From positions 6,063,001 to 6,127,000 of the forward strand of contig NZ_CP027858.1 of NCBI RefSeq assembly GCF_005519465.1: 64,000 nt of DNA. Reading direction: 5' to 3'. This stretch comes from Streptomyces clavuligerus. GTDB lineage: Bacteria > Actinomycetota > Actinomycetes > Streptomycetales > Streptomycetaceae. The translations under genes and the position numbers were made by a program. The notes beneath the pieces were generated by a model. The model worked only from the letters and a program-made list of their open reading frames with translations, searched no databases and was not told the DNA's origin. Shown here piece by piece: positions 7,132-16,716 of this stretch (position 1 is the first letter of the stretch; every line of letters starts with the position of its first letter).

Positions 7132-9654
7132 TCAGAGCTGGCCGACGGAGGTCACCCGGACCACCGCCCGGCCCTCCTCGTCGGACGCGGCGAGGTCGAC
7201 CTCCGCGCTGATGCCCCAGTCGTGGTCCTTGTCCGGGTCGGCGAAGATCTGCCGCACCCGCCACAGACCGTGCGGCTCGTCCTCCTCGATCACCAGCAGC
7301 CGGGGCCCGCGCGCGTCCGGGCCGGTGCCCAGCTCCTCGTACTCGTCCCAGTACTTGTCCATGGCCTCGCCCCAGGCGTCCGCGTCCCACCCGGACTCCG
7401 CGTCCAGCTCGCCCAGCTCGTCGATCCGGTCCAGCGCCGCCAGCTCCACCCGCCGGAACAGGGCGTTGCGGACCAGCACCCGGAAGGCCCGCGCGTTCGC
7501 CGTGACCGGCTTGACCTGGTCGGCCTTCTCCTGGGCCTGCTCGGCGGTCTCCACCTCCGGATTGGCGAGCTGCTCCCACTCGTCCAGCAGGCTGGAGTCC
7601 ACCTGGCGCACCATCTCACCGAGCCAGGCGATCAGGTCCTGGAGGTCCTCCGACTTCAGATCGTCCGGGATGGTGTGCTCCAGGGCCTTGTACGCGCTCG
7701 CCAGATAGCGCAGCACGATGCCCTCGGTCCGGGCCAGCTCATAGAACGACGTGAACTCCGTGAACGACAGCGCCCGCTCGTACATGTCCCGGATCACGGA
7801 CTTCGGCGACACCGGATGGTCCCCGACCCACGGATGGCTCGTGCGGTACACGTTGTACGCGTGCCACAGCGTCTCCTCCAGCGGCTTCGGATACGTCACC
7901 TCCTGGAGCCGCTCCATCCGCTCCTCGTACTCGACCCCGTCCGCCTTCATCAGCGCGACGGCCTCGCCCCGCGCCTTGTTCTGCTGGGCGGCCAGGATCT
8001 GGCGCGGGTCGTCGAGCGTGGACTCCACCACCGAGACCATGTCCAGCGCGTACGAGGGGGATTCCGGGTCCAGCAGCTCGAAGGAGGCCAGCGCGAAGGT
8101 GGACAGCGGCTGGTTGAGCGCGAAGTCCTGCTGGAGATCGACGGTGAGCCGGGCGATCCTGCCCTGCGCGTCCGGCTCGTCGAGCTGCTCCACCACCCCG
8201 CCGGCCAGCAGCGAACGGTAGATCGCGATCGCCCGCCGGATATGGCGGAGCTGCGCCCTGCGCGGCTCGTGGTTGTCCTCCAGCAGGCTGCGCATCGCGT
8301 CGAAGGCGTTGCCCGGACGGGCGATCACCGACAGCAGCATGGCGTGGGTGACCTTGAACCGCGAGGTCAGCGGCTCGGGCTCGGACTCGATCAGCTTCTC
8401 GAACGTGGTGTCCGACCAGGCCACGAAGCCCTCCGGGGCCTTCTTGCGGACGACCTTCCGCCGCTTCTTCGGGTCGTCGCCCGCCTTCGCGAGCGCCTTC
8501 TCGTTCTCGATGACATGCTCGGGCGCCTGCGCCACCACCAGCCCCGCCGTGTCGAACCCGGCCCGGCCCGCCCGGCCCGCGATCTGGTGGAACTCCCGCG
8601 CCCGCAGGGTGCGCACCCGGCTGCCGTCGTACTTGGTGAGCGCCGTGAACAGCACCGTACGGATCGGGACGTTCACCCCCACGCCGAGCGTGTCCGTACC
8701 GCAGATCACCTTGAGCAGACCCGCCTGCGCCAGCTTCTCCACCAGCCGCCGGTACTTCGGGAGCATGCCCGCGTGGTGGACCCCGATGCCGTGGCGGACA
8801 TAGCGGGAGAGGTTCCGGCCGAACTTCGTGGTGAACCGGAAGCTGCCGATCATCTCGGCGATCTGCTCCTTCTCCTCCCGCGAGCACATGTTGATGCTCA
8901 TCAGCGACTGGGCCCGCTCCACGGCCGCCGCCTGGGTGAAGTGCACGATGTAGACGGGCGCCTGCCGGGTCTCCAGCAGTTCCGTCAGCGTCTCCGTGAT
9001 GGGGGTGCGCCGGTACTCGTACGACAGCGGCACCGGACGGGTGGCCGAGCGGACCACGGTGGTGGGCCGCCCGGTGCGCCGGGTCAGATCCTTCTCGAAC
9101 CGGGAGACGTCGCCGAGGGTCGCCGACATCAGCACGAACTGCGCCTGCGGCAGCTCCAGCAGCGGGATCTGCCAGGCCCACCCCCGGTCCGCCTCCGCGT
9201 AGAAGTGGAACTCGTCCATCACGACCTGGCCGATGTCGGCGTCCTTGCCGTCGCGCAGCGCGATGGAGGCCAGCACCTCGGCGGTGCAGCAGATCACGGG
9301 GGCGTCCGCGTTCACGGACGCGTCGCCCGTCAGCATGCCGACGTTCTCCGTGCCGAAGATCTTGCACAGGTCGAAGAACTTCTCCGAGACCAGCGCCTTG
9401 ATCGGCGCGGTGTAGAAGGTCACCTGGTCATGGGCGAGCGCGGTGAAGTGGGCGCCCGCCGCCACCAGGCTCTTTCCCGAGCCGGTGGGGGTGGAGAGGA
9501 TCACATTGGCGCCGGAGACCACCTCGATCAGCGCCTCCTCCTGAGCCGGATAGAGCGAGATGCCCTGGCCCTCGGCCCAGGTGGAGAAAGCCTCGAAGAG
9601 GGCGTCGGGGTCGGTGTCCGGCGGGAGCTGATCAATGAGGGTCACACCCCCCAT
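7132..9654 (-). CDS. DEAD/DEAH-box helicase of the DUF3516 type
   Basis: An 840-residue ATP-dependent RNA/DNA helicase. Motifs in order: Q-like LYPAQEEAL; Walker A STPTGSGKS; motif II VVMDEFHFY (a DEFH variant); motif III MSATLGD; and motif VI HQIAGRAGRAG. The C-terminal half beyond residue about 470 is long and helical and corresponds to the DUF3516 region of actinobacterial Ski2-like helicases. I start at ATG 9654 (MGGVTLIDQL); the frame stays open for another 130 codons upstream but runs into the divergent YdjM-like gene. It is a housekeeping nucleic-acid enzyme with no evident link to the metabolite locus. Confidence 0.92.
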   Translation of the reverse strand: MGGVTLIDQLPPDTDPDALFEAFSTWAEGQGISLYPAQEEALIEVVSGANVILSTPTGSGKSLVAAGAHFTALAHDQVTFYTAPIKALVSEKFFDLCKIFGTENVGMLTGDASVNADAPVICCTAEVLASIALRDGKDADIGQVVMDEFHFYAEADRGWAWQIPLLELPQAQFVLMSATLGDVSRFEKDLTRRTGRPTTVVRSATRPVPLSYEYRRTPITETLTELLETRQAPVYIVHFTQAAAVERAQSLMSINMCSREEKEQIAEMIGSFRFTTKFGRNLSRYVRHGIGVHHAGMLPKYRRLVEKLAQAGLLKVICGTDTLGVGVNVPIRTVLFTALTKYDGSRVRTLRAREFHQIAGRAGRAGFDTAGLVVAQAPEHVIENEKALAKAGDDPKKRRKVVRKKAPEGFVAWSDTTFEKLIESEPEPLTSRFKVTHAMLLSVIARPGNAFDAMRSLLEDNHEPRRAQLRHIRRAIAIYRSLLAGGVVEQLDEPDAQGRIARLTVDLQQDFALNQPLSTFALASFELLDPESPSYALDMVSVVESTLDDPRQILAAQQNKARGEAVALMKADGVEYEERMERLQEVTYPKPLEETLWHAYNVYRTSHPWVGDHPVSPKSVIRDMYERALSFTEFTSFYELARTEGIVLRYLASAYKALEHTIPDDLKSEDLQDLIAWLGEMVRQVDSSLLDEWEQLANPEVETAEQAQEKADQVKPVTANARAFRVLVRNALFRRVELAALDRIDELGELDAESGWDADAWGEAMDKYWDEYEELGTGPDARGPRLLVIEEDEPHGLWRVRQIFADPDKDHDWGISAEVDLAASDEEGRAVVRVTSVGQL

Positions 9655-9794
9655 CTTGCCTGGCTTCCGCCCGGAGCAGGGAACCGGAGGGGGAGAAGGA
9701 AGATCGTAAACGCTACGCTGGCCCGTCTGACCGGGTGCACACCGTACGGCGACGGGCGCCGGACGGCCGGGAACGACAGGCGGGGGCAGTACAG

Positions 9795-10586
9795 ATGATG
9801 GGACCGGCGCACTCGCTGTCCGGAGCGGCGGCCTGGCTGGGGGTGGGCGCGGCGGCCGAGGCGGCCGGGCATCCGATGCCCTGGCCGGTGCTGCTCGCCG
9901 GGGCGCTGATCTGCGCGGGCGCGGCCCTCGCCCCCGATCTCGACCACAAGGCGGCGACGATATCCCGGGCCTTCGGGCCGGTCTCCCGGCTGCTGTGCGA
10001 GATCGTCGACAAACTCTCCCTGGCGGTCTACCGGGCGACGCGCGCACCCGGCGACAAGCGCCGGACCGGCGGGCACCGCACCCTGACCCACACCTGGGTG
10101 TGGGCGGTGATGATCGGCGCGGGCGCCTCCGCGCTCGCGGTCGCCGGGGGCCGCTGGGCGGTGCTCGCCATCCTCTTCGTCCATCTCGTCCTCGCCGTCG
10201 AGGGGCTGCTCTGGCGTGCCGCGCGGGTCTCCAGCGACATCCTGGTCTGGCTGCTCGGGGCCACGAGCGCCTGGATTCTGGCCGGGGTGCTGGACGGTCC
10301 GGACGGCGGCTCCGACTGGCTGTTCACGGCCCCCGGGCAGGAGTATCTGTGGCTCGGGCTGCCCATCGTGCTCGGGGCCCTCGTCCATGACATCGGGGAC
10401 GCGCTCACCGTCTCCGGGTGCCCGGTGCTGTGGCCGATCCCGATCGCGGGCAGGCGCTGGTATCCGGTGGGCCCGCCGAAGGCGCTGCGCTTCCGCGCGG
10501 GGAGCTGGGTGGAGCTGAAGGTGCTCATGCCGGTCTTCACCCTGCTCGGGTCGGTGGGCGGGGCGGCGGCCCTGGAGATCATCTGA
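9795..10586 (+). CDS. YdjM-type membrane-bound metal-dependent hydrolase
   Basis: A 263-residue membrane protein starting at ATG 9795. Metal-binding motifs of the YdjM/DUF457 family are in place: GPAHSLSG near the N-terminus, APDLDHKAA at about residue 53, GGHRTLTHTW at about residue 94, and LVHDIGDALT near the C-terminus. Several hydrophobic helices separate them. The E. coli relative is a LexA-regulated inner-membrane protein of uncertain substrate. It is divergent from the helicase with 140 bp between starts. Function beyond probable membrane hydrolase is unknown. Confidence 0.85.
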   Translation: MMGPAHSLSGAAAWLGVGAAAEAAGHPMPWPVLLAGALICAGAALAPDLDHKAATISRAFGPVSRLLCEIVDKLSLAVYRATRAPGDKRRTGGHRTLTHTWVWAVMIGAGASALAVAGGRWAVLAILFVHLVLAVEGLLWRAARVSSDILVWLLGATSAWILAGVLDGPDGGSDWLFTAPGQEYLWLGLPIVLGALVHDIGDALTVSGCPVLWPIPIAGRRWYPVGPPKALRFRAGSWVELKVLMPVFTLLGSVGGAAALEII

Positions 10587-10609
10587 CGGGGCGCGGAACG
10601 GGCCCCGGG

Positions 10610-10700
10610 TGCGGGGCCGCCGCCCGCGGGCCCGCCACCCGCTCGGGCCTGCCGCCTGTTCGGGCTCGCCGCCCGCTCGGGCCTGTCGCCGCCGTCCGCC
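10610..10700. repeat. Short degenerate tandem repeat after the YdjM-type gene
   Basis: Four imperfect copies of a CCGCCCGCTCGGGCCTG-like unit follow the YdjM stop. No open frame with a ribosome site uses it, and it could fold into alternating GC hairpins. It appears to be intergenic filler or a weak terminator region. Confidence 0.5.
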
Positions 10701-10803
10701 CCGGTCTGCCGGAAGGCTGTCGTCCACCGGTGGGCGGACCTAGCATCCGAGGGCATCAGTGTCACGGCCGGGCCGTTCCGGCCGCCTGCACCAGGGAGTG
10801 ACC

Positions 10804-11022
10804 ATGCCCCGCCGTCTCACCGCCGTCCTCACCGCGATCGCCCTGAGCGCCTTTCTCATCGGCGCCGCCGGGCAGCTCGCCAAGATGATCACCCCGGAGT
10901 CCACCGCGCGGGCGGGCCAGCAGCGGGCCGGTGAGGTCGCTCCCGTCCTCATCGGCGGCTTTCTGATCGGCGCCGCCGATCGGCTCGCGCGGACCGCCCC
11001 GCCCCGGACGACCCCGGCCTAG
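10804..11022 (+). CDS. 72-residue membrane-associated protein with internal repeat
   Basis: The product starts at ATG 10804 (MPRRLTAVL). It contains AFLIGAAGQLAK at about residue 16 and GFLIGAADRLAR at about residue 52, an obvious internal duplication of an amphipathic or short membrane helix. A polar linker with TPESTARAGQQRAG separates the two copies. There is no family assignment. It lies alone between the YdjM-type gene and a perfect bidirectional terminator. Coding is supported by the clean start and the repeat conserved at protein level. Confidence 0.55.
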   Translation: MPRRLTAVLTAIALSAFLIGAAGQLAKMITPESTARAGQQRAGEVAPVLIGGFLIGAADRLARTAPPRTTPA

Positions 11023-11056
11023 GAAGACCGGCACAGCCTCGCGGTGCCCTGGGGCT

Positions 11057-11088
11057 CTCGCGCTGCCCGGGGCCCCGGGCAGCGCGAG
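11057..11088. terminator. Perfect bidirectional terminator hairpin
   Basis: A 16-bp arm CTCGCGCTGCCCGGGG is followed immediately by its exact reverse complement. It sits between the end of the small + strand gene and the end of the - strand ABC gene. Confidence 0.8.
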
Positions 11089-11099
11089 GGACCTTCGGC

Positions 11100-12911
11100 T
11101 CAGCCGTGCCAGGACCGCCACAGCGCCGCGTACGCGCCGTCCTTCGCGACCAGTTCCTCATGGCTGCCCAGCTCGCTGATCCGGCCCCGTTCCACCACCG
11201 CGATCAGATCGGCGTCGTGCGCCGTGTGCAGCCGATGGGCGATCGCGATCACGGTACGGCCCTCAAGCACCCGGGAGAGCGAACGCTCCAGCTCCCGGGC
11301 CGCGCGCGGATCGAGCAGCGAGGTCGCCTCGTCCAGCACCAGGGTGTGCGGATCGGCGAGCACCAGCCGGGCCAGCGCGAGCTGCTGCGCCTGCGCCGGG
11401 GAGAGCGGCAGACCACCGGAGCCGACCTCGGTGCCGAGGCCGTCCGGGAGCGCCCGGGCCCAGCCGTCGGCGTCCACCGCGGCCAGCGCGTCCCACAGCT
11501 CCGCGTCCCCGGCGCCGTCCCGCGCGAGCAGCAGATTGTCCCGCAGCGTGCCCACGAAGACATGGTGTTCCTGGTTGACCAGCGCCACCTGGCGGCGCAC
11601 CCGCTCGGCCGTCATCCGGGACAGCTCGGCGCCGCCGAGCGCGACCCGCCCGGCCCGGGGCGCGTAGATCCCCGCGAGCAGCCGCCCCAGGGTCGACTTG
11701 CCCGCGCCGGAGGGGCCGACGAGGGCGAGCCGGGTGCCCGGCGCCACCTCCAGGGAGATCCGGTGCAGGACGTCCACGCCCTCCCGGTAGCCGAAGCGCA
11801 CCTCGTCGACCTCGATCGCGCGCCCCTCCGGCCGTACGGTGTCGTCGCCGTCGGCCGTCCCGATCTCCTGCACGCCCACCAGCCGGGCCAGGGACACCTG
11901 GGCGATCTGGAGCTCGTCGTACCAGCGCAGCACGATCCCCACCGGGTCCACCAGCATCTGTGCCAGCAGCGCCCCCGTGGTCAGCTCGCCGACGGTGAGC
12001 CTGCCCTCCAGCACCAGGACGCCGCCGAGCAGCAGCACGCCGAGCAGCACCGTGACATGGGTGAGGGAGATCACCGGGAAGAGCACCGAGCGGAGGAAGA
12101 GGGTGTAGCGCTCCCACCCCGCCCAGCGGCGCAGCCGCTGATCGGAGAGGGCGACCCGGCGGGCGGCCAGCCGGTGGGCCTCCACGGTCCGCCCGGCGTC
12201 GACGGTCTCGGCGAGCGCCCCGGCCACCGCCCCGTACCCGGCGGCCTGGGAGCGGTACGCGGCGGGCGCGCGGCGGAAGTACCAGCGGCAGGTGACGACC
12301 AGCAGCGGCACGGCGACCACCACGGCCAGGGCCAGCGGGGGAGAGGTCACCGCGATGCCGCCGACGAGCAGCGCCGCCCACACGGTTCCGATGGCGAGCT
12401 GGGGGACGGCCTCCCGCATCGAGTTGGCGAGCCGGTCCAGGTCGGTGGTCACCCGGGAGAGCAGATCCCCGGTCCCGGCCCGTTCCAGCACCCCCGGCGG
12501 CAGCGCGACCGAGCGGACGAGGAAGTCCTCGCGCAGATCCGCCAGCATCCGTTCGCCGAGGACGGCGGCGCGGAGCTGCATCACCCCGACGGCCACCGCC
12601 TGGACGAGGAGCGCGAGCGCGAACAGGGCCACGGTGCGCCCCAGCGGGAGGTCCCGGGCGCCGTCGTCGATCCGCTGCACCAGGGAGCCGAGCAGGTGCG
12701 GGCCCGCCATGGACGCGAGCACGGCGACGGCGTTGGCCCCGGTCAGGGCGGCGAACGCGAGCCGGTGCCGGGTCAGCAGCCCGCGGGCGTAGGCACGGAC
12801 GGTCGCCCGTCCGGCCACGGGCAGCGTCGGGGCGTCCTCCTGGGCGGCCGGGTCGTGCTCGGGGGGCGCCACGCCGAAACGGCTCGGCGGGACGGTGGCG
12901 GCGCTGCTCAT
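11100..12911 (-). CDS. ABC exporter half-transporter B (canonical Walker A, degenerate signature)
   Basis: A 603-residue fusion of a six-helix membrane domain (about residues 30-330) and a nucleotide-binding domain (about 360-600). Walker A is GPSGAGKST and Walker B is TLVLDEATSLLD with the catalytic Glu. The signature, normally LSGGQ, is degenerate here (LSPAQAQQLALAR). The start ATG overlaps the stop of the upstream half-transporter (ATGA at 12908-12911), so they form a heterodimer in one operon. The partner has the opposite defects (poor Walker A, good signature), giving one working and one dead ATP site. It probably exports a product or precursor of the adjacent locus. Confidence 0.9.
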   Translation of the reverse strand: MSSAATVPPSRFGVAPPEHDPAAQEDAPTLPVAGRATVRAYARGLLTRHRLAFAALTGANAVAVLASMAGPHLLGSLVQRIDDGARDLPLGRTVALFALALLVQAVAVGVMQLRAAVLGERMLADLREDFLVRSVALPPGVLERAGTGDLLSRVTTDLDRLANSMREAVPQLAIGTVWAALLVGGIAVTSPPLALAVVVAVPLLVVTCRWYFRRAPAAYRSQAAGYGAVAGALAETVDAGRTVEAHRLAARRVALSDQRLRRWAGWERYTLFLRSVLFPVISLTHVTVLLGVLLLGGVLVLEGRLTVGELTTGALLAQMLVDPVGIVLRWYDELQIAQVSLARLVGVQEIGTADGDDTVRPEGRAIEVDEVRFGYREGVDVLHRISLEVAPGTRLALVGPSGAGKSTLGRLLAGIYAPRAGRVALGGAELSRMTAERVRRQVALVNQEHHVFVGTLRDNLLLARDGAGDAELWDALAAVDADGWARALPDGLGTEVGSGGLPLSPAQAQQLALARLVLADPHTLVLDEATSLLDPRAARELERSLSRVLEGRTVIAIAHRLHTAHDADLIAVVERGRISELGSHEELVAKDGAYAALWRSWHG

Positions 12912-14785
12912 CGGCGCTCCTCGGTGGTCACGCAGGTCGTCGTCCACCCCGGGCCGCAGGGGGTCCCGTCCCCGCCGTCCGGGCCCCCGTCGCCGGGGTC
13001 GCGGGCGACGACGGAGCGGTAGCGCGGCTCGTCCCGCAGGAGTTCGCGGTGGGTGCCCGTGGCGACGACGGCGTCCCCGTCGACGAGGACCACCCGGTCG
13101 GCCGCCGTCAGCAGCAGCGGCGAGGAGGTGAACACCACGGTGGTGCGGTCCCGGCGCAGCCGGCCGAGCCCCTCGGCGATCCTGGCCTCGGTGTGCGCGT
13201 CGACGGCGGACGTGGGCTCGTCCAGGACGAGGACCGGGGGGTCGGCGACCAGGGAGCGGGCCAGGGCCAGCCGCTGGCGCTGGCCGCCGGAGAGGGAGCG
13301 TCCGCGCTCGGTGATCCGGGCGGCCATCGCGTCGCCGCCGTCGGCGGCGCGGCCCAGGGTGTCCAGGACGTCCCCGCACTGGGCGGCGCTCAGCGCGGCG
13401 GCGACGGGTATCCGCCCGGAGGAGGGCACGTCGAGCAGTTCGCGCAGGGTGCCGGAGAGCAGGACGGGTTCGGTGTCCTGGACGAGGACGGCGGCGCGGG
13501 CGCACTCCAGCGGGAGCGCGTCCAGCGGCACGCCGCCGAGCAGCACGGAGGGCCGGTCCCCGGTCCCGGCCCCGGCCCCGTCAACAGGGTGGCCGCCCAG
13601 CCGATCGGCCAGCTCACCGGCGGTGTCGGGATCGCCGCAGACCACGGCCGTGAGCCGGCCCCCGGGGGCGAGGACACCGGTGAGGGGGTCGTACAGATCG
13701 CCCCGGGGCGGCGTGGCGGGCTCCGGTCCTTCGGGGTCTTCCGGCCCGTCCCACGGGTCGGCCGCGGTCGCCGTCCCGGCCCCCGTGTCCGTGCGGCTCA
13801 GCGCCAGTACCCGCGCGGTGCGCCGGGCGGAGGGCCGGGCGTAGGCGTAGGCCAGGGCCAGTTCGGCGAAGCCGCGCAGGGGGTACTGCGTGAGGAGGAC
13901 GGCGCTGTAGACGGTGACCAGCTCGCCGACCGCGATCCGGCCGTCGAGGGCGAGCGCGGCGCCCTGGCCGACCACGGCCAGCATCAGCAGCCCCGGCAGG
14001 ATCACCTGCACCATGCCGATCAGGGCCCACACCCGGGCGCTGCGGACGGCGGCGGAGCGCACCTCCTGGGAGGCGGCGCGGTAGCGGGCGAGGAAGAGCC
14101 GCTCGCCGCCGATGCCGCGCAGCACGCGCAGCCCGGCGACCGTGTCGGAGGCGAGTTCGGTGGCGTAACCGGCCCGTTCGCGCTGGCGGTCGGCGCGCCG
14201 GGAGGCGGCGGGCAGCAGCGGCAGGGAGGCCAGGGCGATCACGGGCACGCCGACCGCGACCAGGGTCCCCAGCTCGGGCTGGTAGAGCACCAGACCGGTA
14301 CAGACGGCGACGAGCGCGGTGGCGGCGGCGGTGAAGCGGGAGAGGACCTCGACGAACCAGCCCACCTTCTCGACGTCGGCCGAGGAGACGGCCATCACCT
14401 CGCCCGCCGCCACCCGGCGGGTGAGCACCGCGCCGAGTTCGGCGGTCTTCCGGGCGAGGAGCTGTTGGATACGGGTGGCGGCGGTGGTCCAGTTGGTGGT
14501 GGTCGCCCGGTGCAGCAGGGTCTCGCCGAGGGCGACGGCCGCGCCGAGGAGGAGGATCAGCCCGGCCGCGCGGGCGAGCCCGGAGCCGGAGCCGTCCGCG
14601 ACGGCCTGGACGGCGAGGCCGACGCCCAACGGCAGCGCGGCGATGGAGAGTTGGTTGACCAGGCCCCACAGCAGCGCCTTGAGCTGGCCGCCGAGCTGGC
14701 GGCGGCCGAGCCAGAGCATGAAGCGGGTGCCTGAACGGATGTCCGGGTCGCCCGGGTCGGGATACGGAAGGTCGCGAAGGTGCAT
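12908..14785 (-). CDS. ABC exporter half-transporter A (degenerate Walker A, canonical signature)
   Basis: A 625-residue ABC exporter subunit with an N-terminal six-helix membrane domain and C-terminal ATPase domain. The signature LSGGQRQRLALARS and Walker B VLVLDEPTSAVD are canonical. The Walker A position reads VVCGDPDTAGELA, lacking the GKS/T lysine. With the neighbour's intact Walker A this predicts an asymmetric heterodimer with one consensus site. The linker before the ATPase domain is unusually Asp/Pro/Gly-rich. It is first in a two-gene operon; a SARP-like box lies 49 bases upstream of its ATG, tying it provisionally to the metabolite regulon. Confidence 0.9.
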   Translation of the reverse strand: MHLRDLPYPDPGDPDIRSGTRFMLWLGRRQLGGQLKALLWGLVNQLSIAALPLGVGLAVQAVADGSGSGLARAAGLILLLGAAVALGETLLHRATTTNWTTAATRIQQLLARKTAELGAVLTRRVAAGEVMAVSSADVEKVGWFVEVLSRFTAAATALVAVCTGLVLYQPELGTLVAVGVPVIALASLPLLPAASRRADRQRERAGYATELASDTVAGLRVLRGIGGERLFLARYRAASQEVRSAAVRSARVWALIGMVQVILPGLLMLAVVGQGAALALDGRIAVGELVTVYSAVLLTQYPLRGFAELALAYAYARPSARRTARVLALSRTDTGAGTATAADPWDGPEDPEGPEPATPPRGDLYDPLTGVLAPGGRLTAVVCGDPDTAGELADRLGGHPVDGAGAGTGDRPSVLLGGVPLDALPLECARAAVLVQDTEPVLLSGTLRELLDVPSSGRIPVAAALSAAQCGDVLDTLGRAADGGDAMAARITERGRSLSGGQRQRLALARSLVADPPVLVLDEPTSAVDAHTEARIAEGLGRLRRDRTTVVFTSSPLLLTAADRVVLVDGDAVVATGTHRELLRDEPRYRSVVARDPGDGGPDGGDGTPCGPGWTTTCVTTEERR

Positions 14786-14817
14786 GACGTCCCTGTGCGG
14801 AAGGAGGGAAGCGCGAG

Positions 14818-14851
14818 AACGTCAAGATTCGCGGCTGGAGGAAGGTTTAGG
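14818..14851 (-). promoter_or_regulatory. Candidate SARP box and -10 before the ABC exporter operon
   Basis: Read on the - strand, CCTAAAC-CTTC-CTCCAGC has the 11-bp period, followed after 9-10 bases by TGACGTT as -10 (around 14818-14824). The heptamers match the others less well, so this is the weakest member of the set. Confidence 0.4.
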
Positions 14852-14921
14852 CAATTCCGTCTCAGGGAAAAGACGTAGATCACGCCAGGCGGCATGAGAG
14901 ATTCCGCCACCTCGGGCGGGG

Positions 14922-14954
14922 CCCCTGCGGGCCCGGTACCCGGGCCCGCAGGGG
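14922..14954. terminator. Strong hairpin between ABC promoter region and oxidoreductase stop
   Basis: A perfect 15-bp stem CCCCTGCGGGCCCGG pairs with its complement across a TAC loop. TTTTCTT follows on the + strand. It lies directly after the Gfo/Idh stop codon and probably ends that transcript. Confidence 0.75.
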
Positions 14955-14959
14955 TTTTC

Positions 14960-16441
14960 TTACTCCGAAGGTTTGTCCGAATCCATACCTGCACGGGGCT
15001 TGCGCCATTCGCCCCGGGTGAAGTCGGGCACCGGCAGCGGCGCCCCCTGGGCCCGTAGCGAGGCGTGGCTCAGCGGTACCGGCGCGGTCCAGGTGGCGGC
15101 GTCGTACACGTCGAAGTCCGGGACCAGGCCCAGCCGCATCGACTGCATCAGCCGGAAGACCATGATGTAGTCCATGCCGCCGTGGCCGCCGGGCGGGTTG
15201 GCGTGCTCCTTCCACAGCCAGTGGTCCCACTGCGCGTAGCGGGAGAAGTCGCCCCAGCGGTGGTCGGTGTGGTCGGGCTCGACATAGATCCGCGCCGGGT
15301 AGTCCTCGAACACGCCCTTCGTACCGCCGAGGCTGTTGATCCGGCTGTAGGGGTGGGGCGTGGACACATCGTGCTCCAGCCGGATGATCCGCCCCTTCTC
15401 GGTACGGAGCATGCTCACCGTCCGGTCCGCCCCGATGTACGTCTCCTTCCAGCTCGGGTCGCCGGGCGGCATATGGGCCTCCCGGTACTCGGCCAGCCCC
15501 AGCGCCGGGGTGCCGAAGCTGGCGATCGACACCACCCGGTCGCCCCGGTTCACGTCCATGTAGTTGGCGACCGGCCCGAAGCCGTGGTTGGGGTAGAGGT
15601 CGCCGCGGAGCCGGGTGTGCCACAGCCGCCGCCACGGGCCCTCGTAGTAGTCCGGCGAGAACATCAGCTCGCGCAGATCGTGGTTGTACGCGCCCGCCCC
15701 GTGCAGCAGTTCGCCGAAGAGCCCGGCGTGCGCCATCCGCAGCACCCGCATCTCGTTCCGGCCGTAACAGCAGTTCTCCAACTGCATGCAGTGCCGCCGG
15801 GTGCGCTCCGAGAGGTCGACCAGCGCCCACAGCTCGTCCAGGCGCATCGCGACCGGGCACTCCACGCCGACGTGCTTGCCGTTCAGCATCGCCGCCCGTG
15901 CCTGGGCGAAATGCTGCTCCCAGGGGGTGGCCACATAGACGAAGTCCAGATCGCCCCGGGCGCACAGATTCTCGTAGTCGTCCTCGTCCTTGGTGTAGAG
16001 CGCGGGCGCGGGCTGCCCGGCGGCGACCACCTTGGCGGCGGCGCTCTCGGCCTTGGCCCGGACCGGGTCGCAGAGGGCGACCACCCGCACCCCGGGCTGG
16101 ACGAGAAAGAGATCGATCATGCTGCCGCCCCGGTTGCCCAGGCCGATGATCCCGACCCGGACGGTGGAACGGCGCTGGAAGGGGACGCCCGCCATGGTGC
16201 GGCCCTTGCGGGGCGGGGCGGCGGCCGTGGCCTGGGCCTCCGTCGTCCCCGCGGGCGCCGCCGCGGCGGGCCCGGTCCCCAGGGCGCCGAGCGCGAGCGA
16301 CGCACCGGCCACCCCGGTCGTGGTCCGCAGCACCGTACGGCGGCTCGGCGCCGGGGAGTCGCCACCGGGGCCGGGGCCGGGGCCGGCGGAGCGGCCGGGG
16401 GGACCGGACGGGTCGGAGCCGGGTGTCACTGCGTCGTTCAT
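14960..16441 (-). CDS. Tat-exported Gfo/Idh/MocA-family oxidoreductase
   Basis: A 493-residue NAD(P)-dependent oxidoreductase, probably acting on a sugar or sugar-like substrate outside the membrane. The N-terminus ([12 protein letters not shown]) leads to a Tat motif [14 protein letters not shown] and a hydrophobic stretch ending AAAAP. The Rossmann motif [15 protein letters not shown] follows, then [10 protein letters not shown] and a C-terminal domain with [16 protein letters not shown] segments. The start ATG 16441 has GGGAGG upstream. The gene is monocistronic, with paired direct repeats about 100-130 bp upstream and no SARP-like box, so it may not belong to the metabolite regulon. Bacterial relatives with Tat signals often act on polysaccharide-derived sugars. 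Confidence 0.88.
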   Translation of the reverse strand: MNDAVTPGSDPSGPPGRSAGPGPGPGGDSPAPSRRTVLRTTTGVAGASLALGALGTGPAAAAPAGTTEAQATAAAPPRKGRTMAGVPFQRRSTVRVGIIGLGNRGGSMIDLFLVQPGVRVVALCDPVRAKAESAAAKVVAAGQPAPALYTKDEDDYENLCARGDLDFVYVATPWEQHFAQARAAMLNGKHVGVECPVAMRLDELWALVDLSERTRRHCMQLENCCYGRNEMRVLRMAHAGLFGELLHGAGAYNHDLRELMFSPDYYEGPWRRLWHTRLRGDLYPNHGFGPVANYMDVNRGDRVVSIASFGTPALGLAEYREAHMPPGDPSWKETYIGADRTVSMLRTEKGRIIRLEHDVSTPHPYSRINSLGGTKGVFEDYPARIYVEPDHTDHRWGDFSRYAQWDHWLWKEHANPPGGHGGMDYIMVFRLMQSMRLGLVPDFDVYDAATWTAPVPLSHASLRAQGAPLPVPDFTRGEWRKPRAGMDSDKPSE

Positions 16442-16538
16442 CGAGCCTCCCACGAGAGCAGCTGATGGTGTGCGCCTGCCGGTTGTCATGACCTCGTGGA
16501 ACCCTGATCGTTGCGACACCTGGTGCGCAAGAGGCGTG

Positions 16539-16573
16539 TTTGGACTCTTGCGTACGAGTCTTTGGATTCTTGC
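16539..16573. promoter_or_regulatory. Direct repeats upstream of the Gfo/Idh gene
   Basis: TTTGGACTCTTGC (16539-16551) and TTTGGATTCTTGC (16561-16573) are direct repeats with a 22-bp period, two helical turns. The stretch between contains GACTC and GAGTC arms. A further related CAAGAG lies at 16528. This looks like the operator of an unidentified regulator. Confidence 0.5.
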
Positions 16574-16716
16574 ACCGCGCCCCGGGGGCCGGTGACCCGC
16601 CGGGCCGGTGACTCGTCGGGCCGGGGACGCGGAAGGCCCCCGCCTCCCCGGACCCGTTCACCCCGGGGGAAGGCGAACGGTCCGTGGAGACGGGGGCGGT
16701 GGCGCGGAGCGGGCGG

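Noticed and set aside
6115..9798. A 1227-codon open frame on the + strand across the thioesterase and helicase genes
   Set aside because: It is antisense to two well-defined genes and has Arg/Leu/Pro/His-rich composition with no domain; it is open only because of high GC.
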